Below are positions 30,826 through 40,052 of a stretch of DNA of 64,000 nucleotides, one piece after another (the first letter of the stretch is position 1; the number at the start of each line of letters is the position of its first letter). Under the pieces are notes generated by a model, which searched no databases, was not told the origin of the DNA, and was given only the letters and a program-made list of their open reading frames with translations. Both the position numbers and the translations under genes were made by a program. The DNA is taken from positions 5,972,001-6,036,000 of the forward strand of contig NZ_CP019431.1 of assembly GCF_009866765.1 (NCBI RefSeq), written 5' to 3'. Source of the DNA: Pseudomonas sp. S35. GTDB lineage: Bacteria; Pseudomonadota; Gammaproteobacteria; Pseudomonadales; Pseudomonadaceae.

Positions 30826-31272
30826 TTGCCTGTCCTAGATGAAATCGATCGCCAACTGATCGCCGCCTTGCAGATCAATGCCCGCGAAAGTGTGGCCATG
30901 CTTGCGCGGCAGTTGGGCATCGCACGTACTACGGTGACGTCGCGCCTGGCGCGCCTGGAGAAAACCCAGGTCATCACCGGTTACGGCGTGCGCCTGGGTC
31001 AACGGGTGGCGGACGGCGGTTTGCAGGCCTACGTGGGCATCACCGTGCAGCCGCGCTCAGGCAAGGAAGTGCTGCGCAGGCTCAGTGCAATGGCCCAAGT
31101 GCAGCAGTTGTGCGCGGTGAGCGGCGAGTTCGACTACGTGGCCTGGCTGCGAACGGACTCGCCGGAGCAGCTCGATCAGTTGCTGGATCAGATCGGCAGT
31201 GTCGATGGCGTCGAGAAAACCACCACGTCGATCATCCTCAGCAACAAATTGGACCGCGGCCAACCAATCTGA
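30826..31272 (+). CDS. Lrp/AsnC-family regulator, probable regulator of davBA
   Basis: 148 residues with a TTG start at 30826 set 6 nt after GGAG. The N-terminal AsnC-type helix-turn-helix is LDEIDRQLIAALQINARESVAMLARQLG, with IARTTVTSRLARLE. The C-terminal RAM (amino-acid-binding) domain includes AYVGITVQPRSG and VSGEFDYVAWLRTD. Lrp-type proteins sense amino acids. The next genes on the same strand catabolise lysine, so lysine or 5-aminovalerate sensing is a reasonable inference. A 146-bp spacer with its own promoter candidate separates it from davB. Confidence 0.9.
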   Translation: MPVLDEIDRQLIAALQINARESVAMLARQLGIARTTVTSRLARLEKTQVITGYGVRLGQRVADGGLQAYVGITVQPRSGKEVLRRLSAMAQVQQLCAVSGEFDYVAWLRTDSPEQLDQLLDQIGSVDGVEKTTTSIILSNKLDRGQPI

Positions 31273-31371
31273 TCAGTCACCTCGTCACTTCGACTGAAAA
31301 CAATCCATTTCGACGACACTTTGCGTCTTATTAACGAACGCAACGCTCCCTAAACTGGCTGCCATCTTTTC

Positions 31372-31378
31372 CTATACT
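31372..31378 (+). promoter_or_regulatory. Candidate davB promoter (-10 CTATACT)
   Basis: CTATACT 40 bp before the davB ATG fits both the sigma-70 -10 (TATACT) and the RpoS-preferred form with C at -13. A GCGGG-N6-CCCGC hairpin (31381-31396) lies just after it, near the start of the leader. The -35 region is weak. Confidence 0.45.
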
Positions 31379-31418
31379 CAGCGGGTCGTGTCCCGCCGGG
31401 TATCCAGCAAGGTCAGCC

Positions 31419-33110
31419 ATGAATACGTACAACAAAAACAATCGCCACCCTGGCGACGGTAAAAAACCCATCACCATTTTCGGCCCGGATTTTCCGTTCG
31501 CCTTTGATGACTGGATCGAACACCCTGCCGGCCTGGGCAGCATTCCCGCCGCCAACCATGGCACCGAAGTGGCCATCGTCGGTGCAGGCATCGCCGGGTT
31601 GGTTGCCGCCTATGAGTTGATGAAGCTGGGCCTCAAGCCTGTGGTGTACGAAGCGTCCAAGATGGGCGGCCGTCTGCGCTCCCAGGCCTTCGAGGGCGCC
31701 GAAGGCATCATCGCCGAACTGGGCGGCATGCGTTTCCCGGTGTCGTCCACCGCCTTCTACCACTACGTGGACAAGCTGGGCCTGGACACCAAACCCTTCC
31801 CCAACCCGCTGACGCCAGCCTCCGGCAGCACGGTGATCGACCTCGAAGGCCAAACCCACTACGCCCAAAAACTGGCCGACTTGCCTGCGCTGTTCCAGGA
31901 AGTGGCCGACGCCTGGGCCGACGCCCTGGAAGCCGGCTCGCAGTTCGGTGATATCCAGCAAGCCATCCGCGACCGCGACGTGCCGCGGCTCAAAGCGCTG
32001 TGGAACAAGCTGGTCCCGCTGTGGGACGACCGCACCTTCTACGACTTCGTCGCCACCTCCAAAGCCTTCGCAAAACTGTCGTTCCATCACAGAGAAGTGT
32101 TTGGCCAGGTCGGTTTCGGCACCGGCGGCTGGGACTCGGATTTCCCCAACTCAATGCTGGAAATCTTCCGCGTGGTGATGACCAACTGCGACGACCACCA
32201 ACATCTGGTGGTCGGCGGCGTGGCACAAGTGCCCATGGGCATCTGGCGTCACATACCGGAGCGCTGCGCCCACTGGCCCGCCGGCACCAGCCTTAGCTCG
32301 TTGCACAGCGGTGCGCCACGAGCCGGGGTCAAGCGCATTGCCCACGCGGCTGACGGCCGTTTCGCGGTGACCGACAACTATGGCGACACCCGCGAATACG
32401 CCGCCGTGCTGACCACCTGCCAAAGCTGGCTGCTCACCACCCAGATCGAGTGCGACGAAACCCTGTTCTCGCAAAAAATGTGGATGGCCCTGGACCGCAC
32501 GCGCTACATGCAATCGTCAAAAACCTTCGTGATGGTCGACCGCCCGTTCTGGAAGGACAAAGACCCAGAAACCGGCCGCGACCTGATGAGCATGACCCTC
32601 ACCGATCGCCTGACCCGTGGCACCTACCTGTTCGACAACGGCGACGACAAGCCTGGCGTGATCTGCCTGTCGTACTCATGGATGAGCGATGCGCTGAAAA
32701 TGCTCCCGCAGCCCATCGACAAACGGGTGAAACTGGCCCTCGACGCCCTGAAGAAGATCTACCCGAAAGTCGACCTCAAGGCGCGCATCATCGGCGACCC
32801 GATCACTGTCTCGTGGGAGGCTGACCCGCACTTCCTCGGGGCCTTCAAAGGTGCGCTGCCCGGCCACTATCGTTACAACCAGCGGATGTACGCACACTTT
32901 ATGCAGAAGGACATGCCCGCCGAACAACGTGGGATTTTCATCGCCGGCGACGACGTTTCCTGGACACCCGCCTGGGTAGAAGGCGCCGTACAAACCTCGC
33001 TGAACGCGGTGTGGGGCATCATGACCCACTTCGGCGGCGGCACCCACGCCGAGAACCCAGGGCCAGGTGACGTGTTCGATGAAATCGGACCGATCGCCCT
33101 GGCCGAATAA
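31419..33110 (+). CDS. davB: L-lysine 2-monooxygenase
   Basis: A 563-residue flavin amine oxidase-fold enzyme. The FAD-binding signature EVAIVGAGIAGLVAAYELM is at about 48-66, with ELGGMRFP downstream and the C-terminal FAD motif containing TPAWVEGAVQTSLNAVWG. The sequence closely resembles P. putida DavB as I remember it. DavB oxidatively decarboxylates L-lysine to 5-aminovaleramide, the first step of the delta-aminovalerate pathway. davA follows after 11 bp with an AAGGAGG-type site. Homologous tryptophan 2-monooxygenases (IaaM) share the fold, but the davA partner settles the assignment. Confidence 0.95.
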   Translation: MNTYNKNNRHPGDGKKPITIFGPDFPFAFDDWIEHPAGLGSIPAANHGTEVAIVGAGIAGLVAAYELMKLGLKPVVYEASKMGGRLRSQAFEGAEGIIAELGGMRFPVSSTAFYHYVDKLGLDTKPFPNPLTPASGSTVIDLEGQTHYAQKLADLPALFQEVADAWADALEAGSQFGDIQQAIRDRDVPRLKALWNKLVPLWDDRTFYDFVATSKAFAKLSFHHREVFGQVGFGTGGWDSDFPNSMLEIFRVVMTNCDDHQHLVVGGVAQVPMGIWRHIPERCAHWPAGTSLSSLHSGAPRAGVKRIAHAADGRFAVTDNYGDTREYAAVLTTCQSWLLTTQIECDETLFSQKMWMALDRTRYMQSSKTFVMVDRPFWKDKDPETGRDLMSMTLTDRLTRGTYLFDNGDDKPGVICLSYSWMSDALKMLPQPIDKRVKLALDALKKIYPKVDLKARIIGDPITVSWEADPHFLGAFKGALPGHYRYNQRMYAHFMQKDMPAEQRGIFIAGDDVSWTPAWVEGAVQTSLNAVWGIMTHFGGGTHAENPGPGDVFDEIGPIALAE

Positions 33111-33121
33111 GGAGGTACACC

Positions 33122-33916
33122 ATGCGTGTCGCCCTGTACCAATGCCCGCCGCTGCCCTTGGACGTAGCGGGCAACCTCAAGCGCCTGCGCCAGGTTGCAC
33201 ACGAAGCGGCCGGCGCCGATGTGCTGGTGCTGCCAGAGATGTTCCTCACCGGTTACAACATCGGTGCCGAAGCCGTTGGTGCGTTGGCCGAAGCTCAGGA
33301 TGGGGAGTCGGCACAAGCCATTGCCGACATCGCGCAAAGCGCCGGGTTGGCCATTCTGTACGGCTACCCGGAACGCGCCGACGACGGGCAGATCTACAAC
33401 GCTGTGCAGCTGATCGCCGCCCACGGCCAGCGTCTGTGCAACTACCGCAAGACCCATCTGTTTGGGGATCTGGATCACTCGATGTTCAATGCCGGCGACG
33501 ATGACTTCCCGTTGGTGGAGTTGAACGGTTGGAAACTGGGGTTCCTGATCTGCTACGACCTGGAGTTCCCTGAAAACACCCGGCGCCTGGCCTTGGCCGG
33601 GGCCGAGCTGATCCTGGTACCCACCGCCAACATGGTACCGTTCGATTTTGTCGCCGACGTCACCGTGCGGGCGCGCGCCTTTGAAAACCAGTGCTACGTG
33701 GCCTATGCCAACTATTGCGGGCACGAAGGCGAGATTCAGTACTGCGGGCAAAGCAGCATCGCCGCACCGGACGGCCAGCGAATCGCCCAGGCCGGGCTGG
33801 ATGAAGCGCTGATTGTCGGCCCCCTGGACCGCCAATCGATCATCGACGCCCGCGCTGCCAATCACTACCTGCAAGACCGTCGCCCCGAGCTTTACGGCGC
33901 GCTGCACAAGCCCTGA
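33122..33916 (+). CDS. davA: 5-aminovaleramidase (nitrilase-family amidase)
   Basis: A 264-residue carbon-nitrogen hydrolase. The Glu-Lys-Cys catalytic triad is visible: Glu in LPEMFLTGYN, Lys in YRKTHLFG, Cys in FLICYDLEFPE. It hydrolyses 5-aminovaleramide, the DavB product, to 5-aminovalerate and ammonia. The following steps (davT, davD) are not in this window. pqqF begins 48 bp downstream on the same strand. Confidence 0.94.
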   Translation: MRVALYQCPPLPLDVAGNLKRLRQVAHEAAGADVLVLPEMFLTGYNIGAEAVGALAEAQDGESAQAIADIAQSAGLAILYGYPERADDGQIYNAVQLIAAHGQRLCNYRKTHLFGDLDHSMFNAGDDDFPLVELNGWKLGFLICYDLEFPENTRRLALAGAELILVPTANMVPFDFVADVTVRARAFENQCYVAYANYCGHEGEIQYCGQSSIAAPDGQRIAQAGLDEALIVGPLDRQSIIDARAANHYLQDRRPELYGALHKP

Positions 33917-33964
33917 TCCAATGGGTTTGTTAGCATAGGCACTTGCCCCGTTCTGGAAGTGCCC

Positions 33965-36316
33965 ATGCCTGCCCCGGCCCACCCTTATCCTGTTCATTTG
34001 ACCTTGGCCAATGGCCTGCGGGTTTCCTTGCGCCATGCGCCGCGCCTGAAGCGTTGCGCCGCAGCGTTAAGGGTGGCTGCCGGTAGCCATGACGTGCCGT
34101 TGGCCTGGCCTGGGCTGGCGCATTTCCTTGAGCATTTGTTATTTCTTGGCACCGAGCGTTTTCCCACGGGCGAAGGGCTGATGGCCTACGTACAACGCCA
34201 CGGTGGCCAGGTGAATGCCAGCACCCGCGAACGCACCACGGACTTCTTCTTTGAACTGCCGGTTTCGACCTTCGCGCCGGGGCTGGAGCGGCTGGCAGAC
34301 ATGCTGACCCATCCGCGCCTGACGTTGGACGATCAAGTACGCGAGCGCGAAGTGCTGCACGCAGAGTTTGTCGCCTGGTCCCAGGACGCCAAGGCCCAAC
34401 AGCAGGTGGCGTTGCTCGAAGGTTTGGCGGCAGATCACCCGCTACGCGGCTTTCACGCGGGCAACCGCGACAGCCTGCCAGTGGAGCGTGAGGCGTTTCA
34501 GCACGCCTTGCGGGAATTCTGCGCGCAGTTCTATCAGAGCGGGCAGATGACCTTGAGTCTCGCCGGCCCGCAGTCACTGCAAGAACTGGAAACCCTGGCG
34601 CAGCAATTCAGTGCGCAACTGACCTCTGGCCCGCAGCATCCACAGGCTGCGCCACCGGCCTTGATGCAAGGCGCGGCACGGCGTTATCAGCACACCGAAG
34701 ACGGCCACCTGCACCACGTCATCACCTGTGACGCGCCCCGCGCAGCCCTGGATTTCCTCTGCACCTGGCTCAACGCCGCGGCGCCGGGCGGGCTGCTCTG
34801 CGAGTTGAAAGCACAACGACTGGCCAGTGCACTGCATGCCTCGGTGCTGTATCACTTCGCCGGACAAGCCGTGCTGGATATCGACTTCACACTCGGTACC
34901 GCAGACAAACCGGCGACCCAGATTGAGGCGCTCCTGCACGACTGGCTGAGCTTTTTCTCACGCAGCGACTGGACGCCGCTGCGCGAAGAGTTCGCGCTGC
35001 TGAACGCTCGCCAACAACAGATCCAGGGCGCCCTGGCATTGGCCCGAAACGACAGCGAAGAGCTGTGTGAACAAGACATCGCCGCGCTCAAGGCGCTGCT
35101 TGAATCATTGCAACTACCGCCCACCGAACACCGTTGGCAACTTCCCCCGAACAACCCGTTCCTGCGCCCACCGCTCAAGGACGAGCGCGCCGGCCTGATT
35201 CGCGGCCAAACCAGCGCCCACCGGGGGCTGCGCACCTTTGCCCAAGACCGCTCGCGAGGTCGTCGGGAAATATCGGCGCTGACATTCAGCCAGGCCTTGG
35301 CAAATGATGGCGACGAAGGCGCGCTGTACCTGCAATGGCGGTTCGACTCGCCCGTTGCTGCCGGGCTGGAAAGCACCTTGCAGGCATTGCGTGAGCATTC
35401 ACGTCAGGCGGGCGTTGAATTGTCCTTTGAAACCTGCGGCAATGACTGGCTGCTGAAGATGACCGGACTGCACGAGCCTATGCCAGCCGTGCTGGAGGCC
35501 TTGGCGCACAGCCTGAATCTGCCGCAAGAAGCTGTCATCGCCCCCCCCATGATCCCAATCCGAGCGCTGCTCAAGGCGCTGCCCTCGTGCTGCGCCACCG
35601 GCAATGTCGATACCCGCGAGCAGCCTGCATCCTGGGCCACCGCACGCTGGCATGGCCTGGGCCTGGGTTTGCCCGCCGCGACCGAAGCGTTGATCAAGGC
35701 CGCCGCCGCCCGCCTGCCGGGGCAACCTGCCCACCGCGAACCACCGCTGCAAACCCTCAGCGGGAAACGCGTGTGGCAGGCGATAAACACCGCTTCCCCT
35801 GAAGCCGCCTTGCTGCTGTTTTGCCCGACACCGAGCCCATCCCTGGCCGATGAAGCATCGTGGCGACTGCTTGGACACCTGCTCCAAGGAGCGTTCTACC
35901 AACGCCTACGAGTCGAGTTGCAATTGGGCTACGCAGTGTTCAGCGGTGTCCGACAGATCAACGGGCAAACCGGCCTGTTGTTTGGTGTGCAATCTCCCAG
36001 CGCATCCCTGGAAGGCCTCGTTGAGCACCTGAAAACCTTCCTGGCCCAACTGCCGGCATTGATCGCCGGCTGCGAAGACTTGGGCAACCTTGCCCTGGCC
36101 CAACAGTTTTCGTCACAAACGTTGCCGGTCGCACCCGCCGCCGAACTGCTATGGCACGCGCATCTGGCCAGCCATCCATCGGGTTATCTCACGCATCTTC
36201 AGCCACTGATCCAAAGCCGTAGCCGTGAAGATGTGTTGCTCGCCGCCCAACAATTGAACGCTCGCCAAGGTGGCTGGCTTTATGTGGCCAACGGCCCGCA
36301 GACCTCGAACGCCTGA
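33965..36316 (+). CDS. pqqF: PQQ biosynthesis peptidase PqqF (M16 family)
   Basis: 783 residues from ATG 33965, 5 nt after GGAAG; a GTG two codons upstream is the alternative. The inverted zinc motif HFLEH is at 53-57, with the third ligand Glu expected near REVLHAEF. Four M16-type repeats make up the rest; as usual only the first keeps the metal site. PqqF, with PqqG where present, cuts the cross-linked Glu-Tyr out of PqqA. It lies upstream of pqqA, as in P. putida and P. protegens. Confidence 0.92.
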   Translation: MPAPAHPYPVHLTLANGLRVSLRHAPRLKRCAAALRVAAGSHDVPLAWPGLAHFLEHLLFLGTERFPTGEGLMAYVQRHGGQVNASTRERTTDFFFELPVSTFAPGLERLADMLTHPRLTLDDQVREREVLHAEFVAWSQDAKAQQQVALLEGLAADHPLRGFHAGNRDSLPVEREAFQHALREFCAQFYQSGQMTLSLAGPQSLQELETLAQQFSAQLTSGPQHPQAAPPALMQGAARRYQHTEDGHLHHVITCDAPRAALDFLCTWLNAAAPGGLLCELKAQRLASALHASVLYHFAGQAVLDIDFTLGTADKPATQIEALLHDWLSFFSRSDWTPLREEFALLNARQQQIQGALALARNDSEELCEQDIAALKALLESLQLPPTEHRWQLPPNNPFLRPPLKDERAGLIRGQTSAHRGLRTFAQDRSRGRREISALTFSQALANDGDEGALYLQWRFDSPVAAGLESTLQALREHSRQAGVELSFETCGNDWLLKMTGLHEPMPAVLEALAHSLNLPQEAVIAPPMIPIRALLKALPSCCATGNVDTREQPASWATARWHGLGLGLPAATEALIKAAAARLPGQPAHREPPLQTLSGKRVWQAINTASPEAALLLFCPTPSPSLADEASWRLLGHLLQGAFYQRLRVELQLGYAVFSGVRQINGQTGLLFGVQSPSASLEGLVEHLKTFLAQLPALIAGCEDLGNLALAQQFSSQTLPVAPAAELLWHAHLASHPSGYLTHLQPLIQSRSREDVLLAAQQLNARQGGWLYVANGPQTSNA

Positions 36317-36388
36317 AAGCCAGAAGGTGATCATTGCCAACCCTGCAACAGGCTTTTTCCATCGAGACAGCGCTAACTTGATCAGAAT

Positions 36389-36407
36389 TGCGTAACATTC
36401 CTACGCA
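36389..36407. promoter_or_regulatory. Dyad upstream of pqqA, candidate operator
   Basis: TGCGTA-N7-TACGCA is a perfect 6-bp inverted repeat, 83 bp before the pqqA ATG in the 173-bp pqqF-pqqA spacer. Symmetry of this kind suits a dimeric regulator. PQQ genes in pseudomonads are known to respond to alcohol-sensing two-component systems, but I cannot tie this site to a given protein. Confidence 0.4.
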
Positions 36408-36489
36408 CACATCTGAACATCTCCGACTGGAGGTGGACTATATGTATTACTTGGTAGTAAACGTCCCATCCCTTCGTAGGAGTAAGAAT

Positions 36490-36564
36490 ATGACCTGGTC
36501 CAAACCTGCTTACACTGATCTGCGCATCGGTTTCGAAGTCACCATGTACTTCGCCAGCCGTTAA
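36490..36564 (+). CDS. pqqA: PQQ precursor peptide PqqA
   Basis: A 24-residue peptide whose Glu16 and Tyr20 (EVTMY) are the residues joined to form PQQ. It matches the PqqA family (WxKPAxxDLRxGxEVTxY). The ribosome site AGGAG (36478-36482) is 7 nt upstream. The frame is open upstream to a second ATG at 36442 that has its own GGAGG, so a 40-residue form with 16 extra residues is possible. A hairpin with a T-run follows at 36581 and separates it from pqqB, allowing excess precursor. Confidence 0.95.
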   Translation: MTWSKPAYTDLRIGFEVTMYFASR

Positions 36565-36580
36565 TTCGCTGGGTACTCCA

Positions 36581-36607
36581 ACGCCTCGGTTCGCCCGGGG
36601 CGTTTTT
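36581..36607 (+). terminator. Attenuator/terminator between pqqA and pqqB
   Basis: ACGCCTCGG-TTCGC-CCGGGGCGT is a 9-bp stem (one G-T pair) followed by TTTTT, 17 bp after pqqA and 29 bp before pqqB. Partial termination here would give many more pqqA than pqqBCDE transcripts. Confidence 0.75.
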
Positions 36608-36635
36608 GTTTTGAGCTTTGCGTGATGGAGCAATC

Positions 36636-37547
36636 ATGTTTGTCCAGATTCTAGGTTCCGCCGCCGGCGGTGGTTTCCCGCAGTGGAACTGCAACTGCGT
36701 GAACTGCGCGGGTTTTCGTGACGGCAGCCTGCGGGCCCAGGCGCGTACCCAGTCGTCCATTGCGATCTCCGACGATGGCGTGAATTGGGTACTGTGCAAT
36801 GCCTCACCGGATATTCGCGCGCAACTGCAAAGCTTTGCGCCCATGCAACCCGGCCGCGCCCTGCGCGATACCGGCATCAGCGCGATCATCCTGATGGACA
36901 GCCAGATCGACCACACCACCGGCCTCTTGAGCCTGCGCGAAGGCTGCCCGCACCAAGTGTGGTGCACCGACATGGTTCATGAAGACCTGAGCACCGGCTT
37001 CCCGCTGTTCACCATGCTCACCCACTGGAACGGCGGCCTGGCCTGGAACCGCATCGAGCTGGACGCCAGCTTCAGCATCCCGGCCTGCCCGAATTTGCGT
37101 TTCACCCCGCTGCCCCTGCGCAGCGCCGCGCCGCCCTACTCGCCGCACCGCTTCGACCCGCACCCCGGCGACAACATCGGCCTGATCGTCGAAGACCTGC
37201 GCACCGGCGGCAAACTGTTCTACGCCCCCGGCCTGGGCAAGGTCGACGCGCCGTTGCTGGAGATCATGGCCGGCAGCGACTGCCTGCTGGTGGACGGCAC
37301 CATGTGGGATGACGACGAAATGCAGCGCCGTGGCGTGGGCACCCGCACCGGCCGCGAGATGGGCCACCTGGCGCAGAACGGCCCCGGCGGCATGCTCGAA
37401 GTGCTGGAACAGTTGCCCAAGCAGCGCAAGGTGCTTATCCACATCAACAACACCAACCCGATCCTCGATGAAGACTCCCCCGAGCGAGCGGAACTGGTGC
37501 GGCGCAATGTCGAAGTGGCTTACGACGGCATGAGCATTGAATTGTAG
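36636..37547 (+). CDS. pqqB: PQQ biosynthesis protein PqqB
   Basis: 303 residues from ATG 36636, preceded by ATGGAG; an earlier in-frame start (36618) is less likely. It has a metallo-beta-lactamase fold starting [23 protein letters not shown], whose CNCVNC binds structural zinc. The active-site metal motif is [11 protein letters not shown], and [10 protein letters not shown] and [12 protein letters not shown] complete the site. PqqB is an iron-dependent hydroxylase acting on the excised Glu-Tyr intermediate. It begins the tightly packed pqqBCDE run. Confidence 0.96.
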   Translation: MFVQILGSAAGGGFPQWNCNCVNCAGFRDGSLRAQARTQSSIAISDDGVNWVLCNASPDIRAQLQSFAPMQPGRALRDTGISAIILMDSQIDHTTGLLSLREGCPHQVWCTDMVHEDLSTGFPLFTMLTHWNGGLAWNRIELDASFSIPACPNLRFTPLPLRSAAPPYSPHRFDPHPGDNIGLIVEDLRTGGKLFYAPGLGKVDAPLLEIMAGSDCLLVDGTMWDDDEMQRRGVGTRTGREMGHLAQNGPGGMLEVLEQLPKQRKVLIHINNTNPILDEDSPERAELVRRNVEVAYDGMSIEL

Positions 37548-37558
37548 GAGCAGGCGAA

Positions 37559-38311
37559 ATGACTGACACAGCGTTGACCACCACCGAATTCGAAGCCGCC
37601 CTACGTGCCAAGGGCGCCTTCTACCATATTCACCACCCGTATCACGTGGCGATGTATGAAGGCCGTGCCAGCCGCGAGCAAATCCAGGGCTGGGTCGCCA
37701 ACCGTTTCTACTACCAGGTGAATATTCCCCTGAAGGACGCGGCGATCCTGGCCAACTGCCCGGACCGCGAGATTCGTCGCGAGTGGATCCAGCGCCTGCT
37801 CGACCACGATGGCGCGCCGGGCGAAGACGGCGGCATCGAAGCCTGGCTGCGCCTGGGCCAGGCGGTCGGCCTCGACCCGGACCAACTGCGTTCCCAGGAG
37901 CTGGTGCTGCCCGGCGTACGGTTTGCGGTGGATGCCTACGTCAACTTCGCCCGTCGCGCCAGTTGGCAAGAGGCCGCCAGCAGCTCGCTGACCGAGCTGT
38001 TCGCACCGCAGATCCACCAATCGCGCCTCGACAGCTGGCCGCAGCATTACCCGTGGATCGACCCGGCTGGCTACGAATATTTCCGTACCCGCCTGGGCCA
38101 GGCCCGCCGCGATGTGGAGCACGGCCTGGCGATCACGCTGCAGCACTACACCACCCGTGAAGGTCAGGAGCGCATGCTGGAAATTCTGCAGTTCAAACTC
38201 GACATCCTGTGGAGCATGCTGGACGCCATGAGCATGGCCTACGAACTCAAACGCCCGCCGTATCACAGCGTGACCGAGCAGCGGGTCTGGCATAAAGGGA
38301 TCACCCTATGA
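37559..38311 (+). CDS. pqqC: Pyrroloquinoline-quinone synthase PqqC
   Basis: A 250-residue all-helical TenA/PqqC-fold oxidase. [32 protein letters not shown] holds the active-site His and Tyr residues. Later come [17 protein letters not shown] and [16 protein letters not shown]. PqqC performs the last ring closure and eight-electron oxidation to PQQ without metal. The stop overlaps pqqD by 4 bp. Confidence 0.96.
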   Translation: MTDTALTTTEFEAALRAKGAFYHIHHPYHVAMYEGRASREQIQGWVANRFYYQVNIPLKDAAILANCPDREIRREWIQRLLDHDGAPGEDGGIEAWLRLGQAVGLDPDQLRSQELVLPGVRFAVDAYVNFARRASWQEAASSSLTELFAPQIHQSRLDSWPQHYPWIDPAGYEYFRTRLGQARRDVEHGLAITLQHYTTREGQERMLEILQFKLDILWSMLDAMSMAYELKRPPYHSVTEQRVWHKGITL

Positions 38312-38583
38312 GCTTTGATCGCAGCAGAACACCCATCTGGCGCCCGGGCTATCGCTACCAGTACGAGCCTGCGCAAAAAGGCCATGTGCTGCTCTACCCC
38401 GAAGGCATGATCAAGCTCAACGACAGCGCCGCGCTGATCGGCGGTTTGATCGACGGTGAGCGTGACGTGGCGGCCATCATTGCCGAGCTGGATAAACAAT
38501 TCCCCGGCGTACCTGAGCTGGGTGAAGACATCGAGCAATTCATGGAGGTCGCCCGTGCTGAGCACTGGATCACCCTTGCCTGA
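38308..38583 (+). CDS. pqqD: PqqA-binding chaperone PqqD
   Basis: A 91-residue RRE-type winged-helix protein. It contains [37 protein letters not shown], typical of PqqD. It binds PqqA and presents it to PqqE. The start overlaps the pqqC stop by 4 bp and its last 29 bp are inside pqqE, so PqqC, D and E are translationally linked. Confidence 0.95.
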   Translation: MSFDRSRTPIWRPGYRYQYEPAQKGHVLLYPEGMIKLNDSAALIGGLIDGERDVAAIIAELDKQFPGVPELGEDIEQFMEVARAEHWITLA

Positions 38584-39706
38584 AAAGCCGGCTATCGGTT
38601 TGCCGTTGTGGCTGTTGGCCGAGCTGACCTACCGCTGCCCGTTGCAGTGCCCGTATTGCTCCAACCCGCTGGACTTTGCCGAGCAGGGCAAGGAGCTGAG
38701 TACCGAGCAGTGGATCAAGGTGTTTCGCGAAGCCCGCGAGATGGGCGCCGCGCAGCTAGGGTTTTCCGGCGGTGAACCGCTGGTGCGCCAGGACTTGGCG
38801 GAATTGATCGCCGAGGCGCGCAAACTGGGGTTCTACACCAACCTGATCACCTCCGGCATCGGCCTGACCGAACAGAAGATCAGCGACTTCAAGAAGGCCG
38901 GTCTGGACCACATCCAGATCAGCTTCCAGGCCAGCGACGAACAGGTGAACAACCTGCTGGCCGGCTCGAAAAAAGCCTTCGCGCAAAAACTGGAAATGGC
39001 CCGCGCGGTGAAGGCGCACGGCTACCCGATGGTGCTGAACTTCGTCACTCATCGGCACAATATCGACAAGATCGACCGCATCATCGAGCTGTGCATCGCG
39101 CTGGAGGCGGACTTCGTCGAGCTCGCCACCTGCCAGTTCTACGGCTGGGCGCAGCTCAATCGTGTGGGGTTGCTGCCGACCAAGGAACAGCTGGTACGCG
39201 CCGAACGCATCACCAACGAATACCGCGCCAAGCTCGAAGCCGAAGGGCACCCGTGCAAGCTGATATTCGTTACGCCGGATTACTATGAGGAACGCCCCAA
39301 AGCCTGCATGAACGGCTGGGGCAGCATCTTTCTGACCGTCACGCCAGACGGCACCGCCCTGCCCTGCCACGGCGCCCGACAGATGCCAGTGCAGTTTCCC
39401 AACGTGCGCGACCACAGCATGCAGCACATCTGGTACGACTCGTTCGGCTTCAACCGCTTTCGCGGCTACGACTGGATGCCCGAGCCGTGCAAGTCATGTG
39501 ATGAAAAAGAAAAGGACTTCGGCGGCTGCCGTTGCCAGGCCTTCATGCTCACGGGAGATGCGAGCAACGCCGACCCGGTGTGCAGCAAGTCCGAGCAGCA
39601 CGGCATCATCCTCAACGCGCGGGAAGAAGCCGAACACGCCACCCAGACCATCGAGCAACTGGCCTTTCGCAATGAGCGCAATTCACGGCTCATTGCCAAA
39701 GGCTAA
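38555..39706 (+). CDS. pqqE: PqqA peptide cyclase, radical SAM/SPASM protein PqqE
   Basis: 383 residues from GTG 38555, with GGAGG 6 nt upstream. This start gives the usual family length; the frame is open further into pqqD. The radical-SAM cluster motif is C28-x3-C32-x2-C35 (CPLQCPYC), followed by [10 protein letters not shown]. The C-terminal SPASM domain has the auxiliary-cluster cysteines around [27 protein letters not shown] and PVCSKS. It forms the C-C bond between Glu16 and Tyr20 of PqqA held by PqqD. Confidence 0.95.
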   Translation: MLSTGSPLPEKPAIGLPLWLLAELTYRCPLQCPYCSNPLDFAEQGKELSTEQWIKVFREAREMGAAQLGFSGGEPLVRQDLAELIAEARKLGFYTNLITSGIGLTEQKISDFKKAGLDHIQISFQASDEQVNNLLAGSKKAFAQKLEMARAVKAHGYPMVLNFVTHRHNIDKIDRIIELCIALEADFVELATCQFYGWAQLNRVGLLPTKEQLVRAERITNEYRAKLEAEGHPCKLIFVTPDYYEERPKACMNGWGSIFLTVTPDGTALPCHGARQMPVQFPNVRDHSMQHIWYDSFGFNRFRGYDWMPEPCKSCDEKEKDFGGCRCQAFMLTGDASNADPVCSKSEQHGIILNAREEAEHATQTIEQLAFRNERNSRLIAKG

Positions 39707-39711
39707 GGGCC

Positions 39712-39870
39712 TCAACGCTTGGCGATGATGTACACCGCGTGGATGATGCCAGGGAAGTAACCGCACAAGGTCAGCAGGATATTCAGCCAGAACGCGCCGG
39801 CGAAACCTACTTGCAGGAACACACCCAGTGGCGGCAGCAGAATGGCGATGATGATACGAATGATGTCCAT
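39712..39870 (-). CDS. Pmp3/YqaE-family small membrane peptide
   Basis: 52 residues with two hydrophobic helices (IIRIIIAILLPPLGVFLQ and FWLNILLTLCGYFPGIIHAVY) around a polar turn, the exact pattern of the Pmp3/UPF0057 family. The conserved LPPLGVF and GxxPGIIHA elements are present. Such proteolipids sit in the inner membrane; the yeast and plant relatives affect membrane potential and salt tolerance, and bacterial members are often stress-induced. Its stop lies 5 bp from the pqqE stop, convergent. Confidence 0.9.
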   Translation of the reverse strand: MDIIRIIIAILLPPLGVFLQVGFAGAFWLNILLTLCGYFPGIIHAVYIIAKR

Positions 39871-39978
39871 GGGTCAGCTCCAAAAAATCGGCTCGTGTGA
39901 GCCGTGTAGCTAATCGACCTTGGCGTGTCTTGAGGGTTCAGTAGAATCTGGCATTGCGCCATCCTGTATCGAGCACGC

Positions 39979-40017
39979 AAAAAAACGCCCCCAGCCAAAA
40001 GAGTCAGGCTGGAGGCG
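39979..40017 (-). terminator. Intrinsic terminator of the aminotransferase gene
   Basis: Read on the minus strand: CGCCTCCAGCC-N10-GGCTGGGGGCG, an 11-bp stem with one mismatch, then TTTTTTT. It lies 36 bp beyond the aminotransferase stop. Confidence 0.85.
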
Positions 40018-40052
40018 CCGCGTATACCGCGAGACGGTTCAGGAAAATGGGG

